NCBI GenBank assembly: GCA_023422115.1 | Contig: JAEZSA010000190.1 | Span: 1-10,187 of the forward strand | DNA length: 10,187 bases | Direction: 5' to 3' | Source: Bacillota bacterium | GTDB lineage: Bacteria; Bacillota_I; Bacilli_A; ML615J-28; CAG-698 | In this document: piece after piece, positions 1 through 7,232 of the stretch | How the letters are laid out: each line of letters opens with the position of its first letter | How positions within the stretch are numbered: the first letter of the stretch is position 1 | The notes under the pieces: generated by a model | The model's input: the letters and a program-made list of their open reading frames with translations, nothing else | Databases searched by the model: none | What the model was told of the DNA's origin: nothing | Program-made: the position numbers and the translations under genes

Positions 1-1386
1 ATATCATTGGCAGAATTAGCAATCACAGATGCTGGTTTGAATGTTGCCGATTATCGTTTGTATCGAATTAATGATGATAAGATTCTTAAATTTGGTAATG
101 TGACAGTTTGTTTTTATAAAACTACTCATAGTATTCCTGAAAGTATAGGTATTGCTATTCAAACGAGTGATGGAGCAATTGTATATGCTCCTGACTTTAC
201 ATTTACAAGTAGTAGTGATAAGCGTTATGCAACTTCTTATAATAAAATTAGTGCTATTGCGGACAATGGTGTCTTAGCTCTTTGTACTGAAAGCACAGGC
301 ACCAGTAATATTAATAGAGTAAACAACGATTATGCGCTAAATCATACAATTAATGAAATTTTATCGAATGCGAAGCGAACAGTTTTTGCTCTTTTTTCAA
401 ATGAACTTGATCGAATTCAAAAAGTTATCAATCTTTGTGTTGCGAAGAATCGAAAAATTGCGATTATTGGACGTAAAGTTCAAAAAACAATGAATGTAGC
501 GATGACTAATGATTATTTGAAAATTCCAGAAGAAAACCTGGTTAATTTAAAATACATTGATGATAAGAATAGTAATAATGATGATAATTTAGCGGTTATT
601 GTAACAGGAAACCGTCATGAACCCTACTATACGTTACAAAGAATGGCAACTGGTCAAGATCGTTTGATTCAAATTGGAAGTACAGATAATGTCGTTATTG
701 TTTGTCCTGCAGTGACAGGAACAGAAAAAATAGCAACGAAATCACTGGACACACTGCATCGTATTGGGGCAAAAATAACCAATATAGAAAAGGGAATCTT
801 ACGTAGTTCTCACGCAGATAGTGAAGATTTAATGATGCTATATCAAATGTTGCATCCGAAATATATTATTCCTATTAGTGGAGAATATCGTCATCAGTAC
901 ATGCAAAAGAATATCGCTTTGGAGTTTGGTTATCCTGAAAGCAATATTGTTGTCTTAGAAAATGGAGAACAAATTACATTTGAAGAGGGTAGTTTAAAAC
1001 CAGCACGAGTAAAAGTAACTGTCGGTGATGTGTTAGTCGATGGTTCCATTGTTGGAGATATTAATGAAATTGTGATGAAAGATCGTGAAATGTTGTCTCA
1101 AGATGGTACAGTTTTAGTTATTGCAAATGTAGATGCTCAACATAAAAAAATATTAGCTGGTCCAAAAGTTGTGATGAAAGGATTTGTTTGTTGTGATGCA
1201 TCACAAGAAGTCACGAAAAGCATTAGCGAAATAACGGAAAAAATAATCCTGAATCATTTAAATCATAAATATGTTGATTGGAATCTTTTAAAGAGTGATT
1301 TAAAAGAGCGCATTGGGAAAGTTATTTCATCACAAACAAAAAAGAGTCCAATTATTATGCCAATTGTCATAGACATAGAAGAATAA
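1..1386 (+). CDS. RNase J family ribonuclease, 5' end missing (possibly J2-like or degenerate)
   Basis: Metallo-beta-lactamase/beta-CASP ribonuclease of the RNase J family, which degrades and processes mRNA and rRNA in the cytoplasm. The frame is open to the left edge, so the TTG at 7 is not taken as the start; family proteins are about 555 residues, and the missing part of about 95 should carry the HxHxDH motif. Counting the TTG codon as residue 1: THSIP gives His41, APDF gives Asp63, CTEST (93-97) begins the beta-CASP region, TGNRHEP is at 200-206, SSHADSED at 267-274 (His269), GEYR at 292-295, and a C-terminal domain (about 335-459) ends in PIIMPIVIDIEE. Several signatures are altered: the usual PVHGEYR reads PISGEYR, with Ser291 replacing a metal-ligand histidine, and TGSQGEP reads TGNRHEP. 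This fits an RNase J2-like or weakened paralogue, which is inference. The gene ends 12 bp before alaS without a terminator, so the two are probably co-transcribed. Family assignment is firm; activity is uncertain. Confidence 0.9.
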   Translation: MSLAELAITDAGLNVADYRLYRINDDKILKFGNVTVCFYKTTHSIPESIGIAIQTSDGAIVYAPDFTFTSSSDKRYATSYNKISAIADNGVLALCTESTGTSNINRVNNDYALNHTINEILSNAKRTVFALFSNELDRIQKVINLCVAKNRKIAIIGRKVQKTMNVAMTNDYLKIPEENLVNLKYIDDKNSNNDDNLAVIVTGNRHEPYYTLQRMATGQDRLIQIGSTDNVVIVCPAVTGTEKIATKSLDTLHRIGAKITNIEKGILRSSHADSEDLMMLYQMLHPKYIIPISGEYRHQYMQKNIALEFGYPESNIVVLENGEQITFEEGSLKPARVKVTVGDVLVDGSIVGDINEIVMKDREMLSQDGTVLVIANVDAQHKKILAGPKVVMKGFVCCDASQEVTKSISEITEKIILNHLNHKYVDWNLLKSDLKERIGKVISSQTKKSPIIMPIVIDIEE

Positions 1387-1398
1387 AAAGAGGAATAT

Positions 1399-4095
1399 AT
1401 GAAAAAATTAAAGAGTTATGAAATAAGGCAAATGTGGCTTGATTTTTTCAAGGAAAAAGGTCATGAAGTATTAACAAGTGCTTCTTTAGTTCCTGTGAAT
1501 GATCCCACTTTGTTATGGATTAATGCTGGGGTAGCTCCATTAAAAAAATTCTTTGATGGAAGAGAAATCCCAAAGAATAAACGAATGGTAAACGCACAAA
1601 AGTCGATTAGAACCAATGATATAGATAATGTAGGTAAAACAGCTCGTCACCATACATTTTTTGAAATGTTGGGTAATTTTTCCATTGGCGATTATTTCCG
1701 CGAGGAAGCATTAACATGGGCGATAGAAATACTAACTAGTGAAAAGTGGTTTGGATTTGATTTGAATAAGTTGTATTTTACAATTTATCCTGATGACATC
1801 GATTCGTACAATAAATGGATTTCTTTGGGGGTTGCTCCAAGCCATATTATTAAATTGGATGGAAATTTTTGGGAAATAGGAGAAGGACCTTGTGGTCCAG
1901 ATACTGAGATATTTTTTGATCGTGGAATAAAATATGATCCTCAAAATCTAGGAATTAAAATGCTAGAAGAAGATATTGAAAATGATCGTTATATTGAAAT
2001 TTGGAATATTGTTTTTAGCCAATTTAATGCAAAAGCAGGCATAAGCCGTAGCGACTATAAAGAACTACCAAGCAAAAACATTGATACTGGAATGGGACTA
2101 GAACGAATGGCTTGTATCATGCAAGAAGTAGAGACAAACTATGATACTGATTTGTTTATGCCAATTATCAATGAAGTTGAGAAATTGACAGGAGTAAAGT
2201 ATACGGGTCAAATGGCCTTTAAAGTGATTGCCGATCATATTCGCAGTGTAACCTTTGCCGTGAGTGATGGAGCAATGTTATCCAATGAAGGACGTGGATA
2301 TGTCCTAAGAAGAATCTTACGTCGAGCAATTAGATATGGTCGTAAGTTGGGCATGAATGAACCATTTATGTATAAATTAGTCTCTATTGTAGCCAATTAT
2401 ATGAGTAATTATTATGGATATTTATTGCAAACAGTAGATAGTATTACTAAGATTATTAAACTAGAAGAAGAAAAATTCTTGTTGACGCTAGAAACAGGCG
2501 AGAAAAAATTATTAGATTATATCAATAGCACAGAAAATAAGATCATTCCTAAAGAGATTTCTTTCTTGCTTTATGATACGTTTGGTTTCCCTCTTGAATT
2601 AACACTAGAAGTTGCTCAAGAATATAACTTTATGGTTGATGAAGTAGGTTTTAAAGAAGAACTAGATAAGCAAAAAGAAATGTCGAGAAATGCTCGTAGT
2701 GATGACCAATCAATGAATATTCAAAATAAGGATATGATTGATTTCAAAGAAAACAGCGAGTTTATTGGCTATCATGATTTGAAAACAAGAGCAAAAGTAA
2801 TTGCTATTTTTCAAAATGGAAAACGAGTTGAAAAAGCTAATAAAGAGGCATTATTAGTGTTTAACCAATCTGTATTCTATGCAGAATCAGGTGGTCAAAT
2901 TGGTGACATTGGTTATATTAAAATAAATCAAGAGATTAAAAAAGTTAACAACACTGTGAAGTTGCCAAATGGGCAACATGCATCTCTCGTTCAACTTGAT
3001 GAGCTATTTATTCATGTAGGGGACGAAGTAGAAACTGGTGTGGATACTGAATTTAGAAGTGCGGTATGTGCTAATCACTCGGTAACCCATTTACTAAATG
3101 AGGCACTCCGAAAAGTGTTGGGGAATCATGTTATTCAACAAGGTTCTAGTGTAACTAATACTAATCTTCGATTTGATTTTAATAACTTTACCTTACCTTC
3201 AAAAGACGAGATTTTACAAGTAGAAAAAATTGTCAATCAAGAAATTGCAAAAGCACATCCTGTTGTGATTAAGGAAATGTCTTTGATGGATGCGAAAAAA
3301 CTAGATGTTCAAGCAGTATTTGGTGAGAAATATGGTGATGTTGTTCGTGTGATTGATATGAAGTTCTCCCGTGAATTATGTGGTGGAACACATGTTAGTA
3401 ATACAGCTGATATTGAAAAATTTGCTATTTTATCGGTTGAAAGTAAAGGTTCAGGGATTTTCAGAATTGAGGCAACAACTAAGAATAATCTTAATGAGCA
3501 ATTGGACCTTGTATTAGCAAATGTTAACCAGGAAATCAACGATTTAGAAGAAAAAATTACCAATATGATTGTAGAAGCGAAAAAAGAAGGTTGGGAACTA
3601 ACAGTTGCAAAGCAAGAATTTGTACATGAAGGATTGGGATATCAAACAATTGTTGATAAAGGATTAACCGTATCTTATCTTCGTGAACAAGCAAAAGAGT
3701 TGGATAAAGCGCTAGCAAAAATGTATAAAAATAAAAATTGTTTATCAGTTGAAGATTATTTGGAAATGGTATATAATGTTGGAAGTTATTCAATTTTAGT
3801 TACTCGTATTGATAACCAAGCGTTAGATGTGATTAAAGATTTAGTAGATCGTTTGGTAGATAAACTAGATAATAGTATTGTTTTTGTTGCTAATGTAGTA
3901 GAAGATAAAGTAATCTTTATTTGTAAGAGTAAAATTAGTAGCCTTCATGCAGGAACTTTAGTAAAAGAAGCAGCAATCATTACCAAAGGAAATGGTGGTG
4001 GACGTGCTGACTTTGCACAAGCAGGAGGAAAAGATATTAATTTAGTTGATGATGCACTAATAAAAATAAAAGAACTGATTGGTAGTAAACTATGA
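1399..4095 (+). CDS. alaS: Alanyl-tRNA synthetase (AlaRS), full length
   Basis: Charges tRNA-Ala with alanine in the cytoplasm and hydrolyses mischarged Ser- or Gly-tRNA-Ala. The 898 residues are close to the usual 870-900. The class II catalytic core occupies about 1-240, with TLLWINAG at 37-44, the motif 2 region RHHTFFEMLGNFSIGDYF at 83-100, and DTGMGLERM (229-237) as motif 3. The tRNA-recognition region holds GRGYVLRRILRRAIRYGRK (298-316) and LYDTFGFPLELT (391-402). The editing domain has its zinc-site HxxxH (His560, His564) and CGGTH (Cys661, His665). The C-Ala domain carries GNGGGRADFAQAGGKD at 864-879. All key residues are present. The wording LLWINAG plus GNFSIGDYF is typical of Bacilli AlaRS. 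AGAGGA at 1389-1394 precedes the ATG. The stop codon is TGA, overlapping the ruvX ATG as ATGA. With only 12 bp upstream there is no room for a T-box leader, so any such control must lie outside the window. Confidence 0.98.
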   Translation: MKKLKSYEIRQMWLDFFKEKGHEVLTSASLVPVNDPTLLWINAGVAPLKKFFDGREIPKNKRMVNAQKSIRTNDIDNVGKTARHHTFFEMLGNFSIGDYFREEALTWAIEILTSEKWFGFDLNKLYFTIYPDDIDSYNKWISLGVAPSHIIKLDGNFWEIGEGPCGPDTEIFFDRGIKYDPQNLGIKMLEEDIENDRYIEIWNIVFSQFNAKAGISRSDYKELPSKNIDTGMGLERMACIMQEVETNYDTDLFMPIINEVEKLTGVKYTGQMAFKVIADHIRSVTFAVSDGAMLSNEGRGYVLRRILRRAIRYGRKLGMNEPFMYKLVSIVANYMSNYYGYLLQTVDSITKIIKLEEEKFLLTLETGEKKLLDYINSTENKIIPKEISFLLYDTFGFPLELTLEVAQEYNFMVDEVGFKEELDKQKEMSRNARSDDQSMNIQNKDMIDFKENSEFIGYHDLKTRAKVIAIFQNGKRVEKANKEALLVFNQSVFYAESGGQIGDIGYIKINQEIKKVNNTVKLPNGQHASLVQLDELFIHVGDEVETGVDTEFRSAVCANHSVTHLLNEALRKVLGNHVIQQGSSVTNTNLRFDFNNFTLPSKDEILQVEKIVNQEIAKAHPVVIKEMSLMDAKKLDVQAVFGEKYGDVVRVIDMKFSRELCGGTHVSNTADIEKFAILSVESKGSGIFRIEATTKNNLNEQLDLVLANVNQEINDLEEKITNMIVEAKKEGWELTVAKQEFVHEGLGYQTIVDKGLTVSYLREQAKELDKALAKMYKNKNCLSVEDYLEMVYNVGSYSILVTRIDNQALDVIKDLVDRLVDKLDNSIVFVANVVEDKVIFICKSKISSLHAGTLVKEAAIITKGNGGGRADFAQAGGKDINLVDDALIKIKELIGSKL

Positions 4096-4508
4096 AAATA
4101 TTAGGACTAGATTTAGGAAATCGCACTTTAGGAATGGCAATTAGTGACTATTTGGAAATCATTGCTAATCCAATTGGTACTTTTCGCTTTGAAGAACAAG
4201 ATCTAGATGCTGCTTTACAAGAAACGCTAAGAGTAATCAAAGAAAATGATATAAAGAAAATAGTATTGGGATTACCCAAAAACATGGATGGAAGTATTGG
4301 GTTTCAAGCAGAATACTGTTTGAAATTTAAAGCGATGCTTGAAAGTGCAATATCTCTTGAAGTAATTATGATTGATGAAAGATTGACATCTAAAATTGCC
4401 AATTCAACAATGCTTTCCGCTGATATTAGTCGACAGAAGCGCAAACAAAACGTCGATAAATTAGCAGCAAGTATTATACTTCAAAGTTATTTAGATAGAA
4501 GAAAATAG
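4092..4508 (+). CDS. ruvX: RuvX/YqgF family RNase H-fold nuclease
   Basis: Small RNase H-fold protein described as a putative pre-16S rRNA nuclease or Holliday-junction resolvase; the E. coli YqgF homologue is essential. The 138 residues match the usual 135-150. Visible signatures are GLDLGNRTLGMAISD (5-19, with Asp7), VLGLPKNMDGS (58-68), IDERLTS (94-100, with Glu96), KRKQNVDKLAASIIL (116-130, with Asp122). The acidic residues Asp7, Glu96 and Asp122 match the expected catalytic set. The start codon overlaps the alaS stop as ATGA and no strong Shine-Dalgarno is seen, so translation is probably coupled to alaS by reinitiation. In many Firmicutes a short ireB (yrzL, DUF965) gene lies between alaS and ruvX; here none fits. 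Confidence 0.95.
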   Translation: MKILGLDLGNRTLGMAISDYLEIIANPIGTFRFEEQDLDAALQETLRVIKENDIKKIVLGLPKNMDGSIGFQAEYCLKFKAMLESAISLEVIMIDERLTSKIANSTMLSADISRQKRKQNVDKLAASIILQSYLDRRK

Positions 4509-4531
4509 AAAATTAGAAAGAAAGGAAATTT

Positions 4532-4897
4532 ATGGAAAACGAAAGACAATTAATCTTTATTGATGAAAAAGGCGATGAAGTATTATGTGACATTTTATTC
4601 ACTTTTGAATCAGAAGAATTTAAAAAGAATTATGTTCTTTTTTCACCAGTTGGCTCTGAAGATGAAAATGGGCAATTAGAAGTTGCTGCTGCAGCTTATG
4701 TTCCAGGAGAAGATGGTAGTGTCGGTGAATTATTTGCCATCGAAAGTGATGAAGAATGGGCATTAATTGAAGATATGCTAGCTCATTTTGATGAAGAATG
4801 TGGCGATGAATGCGATTGTGAAGAATGTGACTGTGAAGAGTGCGATGACGACTGCGAAGATGAAGAATGCTGTTGTTGTGGACATGAACACAAGTAA
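4532..4897 (+). CDS. DUF1292 (YrzB/UPF0473-like) protein with cysteine-rich acidic tail
   Basis: Conserved Firmicutes protein of unknown function, recognised by its position after ruvX and by an N-terminal DUF1292-like domain (about residues 5-86: IFIDEKGDEVLCDILFTFES, then NYVLFSP, AAAYVPGEDG, LFAIESDEEWALIEDML). B. subtilis YrzB is about 93 residues; this one has 121 because of a tail at 88-121. The tail is almost entirely Asp, Glu and Cys: cysteines at 90, 94, 96, 99, 101, 104, 108 and 113-116, followed by His118 and His120. Spacings are mainly CxC, CxxC and CxxxC. This suggests metal binding (zinc, copper or similar) or redox sensitivity; that is inference, and nothing in the context names a metal. 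AAAGGAAA at 4521-4528 is the ribosome binding site. Last gene of the rnj-alaS-ruvX operon, followed directly by a terminator. Confidence 0.88.
   Translation: MENERQLIFIDEKGDEVLCDILFTFESEEFKKNYVLFSPVGSEDENGQLEVAAAAYVPGEDGSVGELFAIESDEEWALIEDMLAHFDEECGDECDCEECDCEECDDDCEDEECCCCGHEHK
4814..4843 (+). repeat. Two tandem 15-bp units encoding DCEEC
   Basis: Two adjacent imperfect 15-bp copies (4814-4828 and 4829-4843) each encode Asp-Cys-Glu-Glu-Cys inside the DUF1292 tail. They differ only at synonymous third positions (GAT/GAC, GAA/GAG, TGT/TGC), so the peptide repeat is conserved although the DNA has diverged. This may reflect tail growth by short duplication followed by selection on the protein; that history is inferred. 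Confidence 0.7.
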
Positions 4898-4900
4898 AAA

Positions 4901-4933
4901 AAAAGACTAGTATCAAGTAGATACTAGTTTTTT
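4901..4933. terminator. Bidirectional intrinsic terminator between convergent operons
   Basis: A perfect 9-bp stem ACTAGTATC (4906-4914) / GATACTAGT (4920-4928) encloses the 5-nt loop AAGTA. It has a T-run after it on the plus strand (4928-4934) and an A-run before it (4896-4904) that becomes a T-run on the minus strand. It can therefore end both the plus-strand DUF1292 operon and the minus-strand tmcAL-mrp operon. The plus-strand T-run overlaps the mrp stop codon, so the two transcription units are packed with no spare sequence. Confidence 0.92.
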
Positions 4934-5937
4934 TATTTGCTATGTTTATATAGAATTAACTGAGCTAAATCATTGTAAATCTTACCAATTTCTTCATCCA
5001 TTTCATATAATCCTAAATGATGCAATGGTTGATTAATTGGAATTTGAGCTACGACTTCCGTTTCTAATTTATCAGCCACTGCTTGTCCACCGCCAGAACC
5101 AAAAATGAAATCTTTTTGTTTATTTACAGGATTTAGATAATAAGACATATTCTCGATTACACCAATGATGTTGTGTCCCAATTGTTGTGCTGCATATCCA
5201 GCTTTGATAGCAACATGACTAGCAGCTAAATGGGGAGTGGTAACTAATAGGGCATCAGCAGTAGGGATAATTGTTCTTAGATCAAGAGCTATGTCACCTG
5301 TTCCTGGTGGAGAATCGATAATCATATAATCTATATTCTTATTCCATTTTACTTCATAAAAGAAATTATTCATCATCGAATTAAGCATGGCTCCACGCCA
5401 AATAATCGGTTTTCCCACTTCAGCAAAGAATTCTGTAGAGATGATCTCCATTCCATAAGCTTCGAAAGGTAAAATTTTCCCATCTTCACTGGCATTAGGA
5501 TAATGATGTTGCATTTCTAGGATTTTTGGAATACTTGATCCATAAATATCAGCATCAACTAAGGCGACTTTTTTTCCCAGTCGAGTTAGCGCATAAGCTA
5601 GGTTGGCAGCAACAGTTGATTTACCAACGCCTCCTTTACCTGAAGAGATGATGATGAATTTTACATTGCGATTGACGATACTTTCAATTTTTCGCTTTTC
5701 TTCAATTTGTAGTTTTATTCCATCAAACCCCAAATCCAGTTTGATGATTTTTGCTAATTCACGACGAAGATTCTTTTCAGCGTCTCCCCCTGTTCTACCA
5801 ATAGCCAGAATTAAAACAACAATGTTCTTTTCTGGGTCGATTCCAATATGCTTGATTGCATTGGTTTCCTGTAGTGTTTGCCCAGTTGATTCGTCAACGA
5901 GCATTTCAATGTGTTTTCGTATTTCTTGTGTTGTCAT
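4933..5937 (-). CDS. mrp: Mrp/ApbC (NBP35-type) P-loop ATPase, cysteine-free
   Basis: ParA/MinD-like ATPase of the Mrp family; members with a CxxC motif carry or transfer iron-sulfur clusters, and the B. subtilis member SalA acts in gene regulation. The 334 residues are of normal length. An N-terminal MIP18/DUF59-like domain spans about 1-80. The ATPase domain has the deviant Walker A SSGKGGVGKST (98-108), VALVDADIYGSSIP (124-137), the Walker B/switch region MIIDSPPGTGD (205-215), and IGVIENMSYY (258-267). The position after MSYY where Fe-S carriers have CxxC reads LNPVN, and the whole protein has no cysteine, so a cysteine-ligated cluster is not possible here. AGGAG at 5945-5949 lies in the end of tmcAL, 7 nt before the ATG, and the genes are only 2 bp apart, so translation is probably coupled. 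Family is firm; the cellular role is open. Confidence 0.94.
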   Translation of the reverse strand: MTTQEIRKHIEMLVDESTGQTLQETNAIKHIGIDPEKNIVVLILAIGRTGGDAEKNLRRELAKIIKLDLGFDGIKLQIEEKRKIESIVNRNVKFIIISSGKGGVGKSTVAANLAYALTRLGKKVALVDADIYGSSIPKILEMQHHYPNASEDGKILPFEAYGMEIISTEFFAEVGKPIIWRGAMLNSMMNNFFYEVKWNKNIDYMIIDSPPGTGDIALDLRTIIPTADALLVTTPHLAASHVAIKAGYAAQQLGHNIIGVIENMSYYLNPVNKQKDFIFGSGGGQAVADKLETEVVAQIPINQPLHHLGLYEMDEEIGKIYNDLAQLILYKHSK

Positions 5938-5939
5938 AT

Positions 5940-7109
5940 TTAATCTCCTATAATTGGCATTTTAAATTCTTCTAAATAGTATTTTGGATTATTAGTTAAC
6001 AATCCAAACAACTTTGTTGCTTTTAGTTCATAAATAATATTGATGTCATCAAGATGATTTTTAATGTTAGTAATCAAGATTGCTTTTATTTCTTTTTTTA
6101 ATACAGAAACATATTGCTTTCCTAGTGAATTCATTGCTAGAATCCGAAGATAATTAAAATATTGATTTTGATATTCTTTTGGAGTTTCTAGTAAAATATG
6201 AAGTAGTAATCGCTTAATACGATTCATAGGGTAGCGTTTTGTTTGTACAGCACGTACAAAAGAGTCATAGTCACTAGCTTGTGTAATCATACTTTCAAGT
6301 CGATGTTCAATTCCTTCATTTGCACCAAGAATATTTCTTGTTCGCTCGAGATTTTCGATGGTCAATTTATATGTGAGAACTTGATATAGTATATCATATC
6401 CTTTTGATAAATTGGTAAAAGATGCTTGATATAAAGGAATAAAGGAGGTAATTTCTTTTAATTCTTGTAATCGAAATCGTAGGCTTGTAGCACTTGAAAT
6501 ATCCCCTGTTGTTTCTTTATCAAAATAATCATTATTGATTCTTTGGATTAATGTTACTTTAATTGCAGGATTAATTTTATCAATTGCTGCTAAATACTGA
6601 ATTGCAAGAGTATTATTCGGTAACGTAAAGCCTTTTAAAATTTCTTCATCGGTAGTGATAGCAGAAATTGCTTTATAAGTGCTTGTAGAAAAAGAAATTC
6701 CTAGATCAAGATGTTGCCTTACTTGTTCATGATAAGCTTGGGTTGTCAATAACTCTTTCATCCTGTTTAATTTTTCTAAATTGTTTAATTCCACTCCAAA
6801 AGCCAAATCGGTAATACCAAAATCACTTAATGATTTCACTGAGTTATAAGCAAAATAATCAGCACTTGCAACCGCACCCAAAAAAGGAAGCTCTAGAACA
6901 AGGTCGATTCCCATTTCTAAAGCAATTCGCGCTTTATCAAATTTGCTTAGTACCATAATATCGCCACGCATAGAAAAATTAGTGGAGAAAATTGCGATAG
7001 TGATATCGGGATTCACCTTTTTTTTGGCTTGGTCGATGAAATATTTATGACCATTATGAAAAGGATTTAATTCTAATATTAATCCCAAGATAGTTTTTGT
7101 TTGTTTCAT
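5940..7109 (-). CDS. tmcAL: tRNA(Met) cytidine acetate ligase TmcAL (YlbM-like)
   Basis: Uses acetate and ATP to make N4-acetylcytidine at the wobble position of elongator tRNA-Met in Firmicutes (established for B. subtilis TmcAL, formerly YlbM, DUF795). The 389 residues fit the family (about 390-415). The N-terminal nucleotidyltransferase fold shows GLILELNPFHNGH (9-21) with the HxGH signature. Further family landmarks are FSTNFSMRGD (41-50), DLVLELPF (69-76), LPNNTLAIQYL (163-173), SATSLR (206-211), EGIEHRL (265-271) and KRYPMNRIKRLLLH (291-304). The segment at 44-50 deviates from the more usual NFxQRGE. AAGGTG (7117-7122) gives a good ribosome binding site 7 nt before the ATG. First gene of a two-gene operon with mrp. 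Confidence 0.93.
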   Translation of the reverse strand: MKQTKTILGLILELNPFHNGHKYFIDQAKKKVNPDITIAIFSTNFSMRGDIMVLSKFDKARIALEMGIDLVLELPFLGAVASADYFAYNSVKSLSDFGITDLAFGVELNNLEKLNRMKELLTTQAYHEQVRQHLDLGISFSTSTYKAISAITTDEEILKGFTLPNNTLAIQYLAAIDKINPAIKVTLIQRINNDYFDKETTGDISSATSLRFRLQELKEITSFIPLYQASFTNLSKGYDILYQVLTYKLTIENLERTRNILGANEGIEHRLESMITQASDYDSFVRAVQTKRYPMNRIKRLLLHILLETPKEYQNQYFNYLRILAMNSLGKQYVSVLKKEIKAILITNIKNHLDDINIIYELKATKLFGLLTNNPKYYLEEFKMPIIGD

Positions 7110-7136
7110 GGATAATCACCTTAACTAACTTTGAAT

Positions 7137-7165
7137 ATTATACCATATTTAAAATAATAATTTAA
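7137..7165 (-). promoter_or_regulatory. Promoter for tmcAL-mrp (extended -10)
   Basis: On the minus strand a perfect TATAAT (7137-7142) is preceded by TGG (7143-7145), forming a TGn extended -10. At 17 bp spacing the -35 hexamer is TTAAAT (about 7160-7165), a weak match to TTGACA. Transcription should begin near 7130, giving a leader of only about 20 nt before the tmcAL ATG at 7109. The promoter sits just past the psuG terminator, so tmcAL-mrp is an independent transcription unit. Confidence 0.8.
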
Positions 7166-7171
7166 GAAAAA

Positions 7172-7219
7172 CGATAAAAAAAAGAAAGAACTCAAATAAC
7201 AATGGCTTTTGAGTTCTTT
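7172..7219 (-). terminator. Intrinsic terminator of psuG
   Basis: A perfect 12-bp inverted repeat, AAAGAACTCAAA (7185-7196) and TTTGAGTTCTTT (7208-7219), is separated by an 11-nt loop. Read on the minus strand it is followed by a T-rich run (complement of 7175-7184). It lies 14 bp beyond the psuG stop codon. The plus-strand side has only a short T-run and no plus-strand gene upstream, so it is assigned to psuG only. Confidence 0.88.
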
Positions 7220-7232
7220 TATCTCTGATTAT

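Noticed and set aside
7..9. TTG as the start of the RNase J gene
   Set aside because: The frame is open to position 1, there is no ribosome binding site, and the family's N-terminal catalytic segment would be missing; the gene is simply cut by the window edge.
1387..1398. T-box or ribosomal leader control of alaS
   Set aside because: Only 12 bp separate the upstream stop from alaS, too short for any leader structure.
1732..3793. Three short minus-strand frames opposite alaS
   Set aside because: alaS is complete with all catalytic and editing motifs across these regions; the frames have no start signals or recognisable features.
4093..4095. Possible UGA = Trp recoding (Mollicutes code)
   Set aside because: TGA is the stop of alaS exactly at the family's expected C-terminus, and tryptophans in the genes are TGG, so the standard code applies.
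4620..4916. His-rich open frame antisense to the DUF1292 gene
   Set aside because: Its His and Leu content is the complement of the acidic and Cys codons of the real gene, and it runs through the terminator; no ribosome binding site or family match.
5603..5953. Plus-strand open frame opposite mrp
   Set aside because: Lies wholly within the well-supported mrp and the end of tmcAL on the other strand, with no recognisable protein features.
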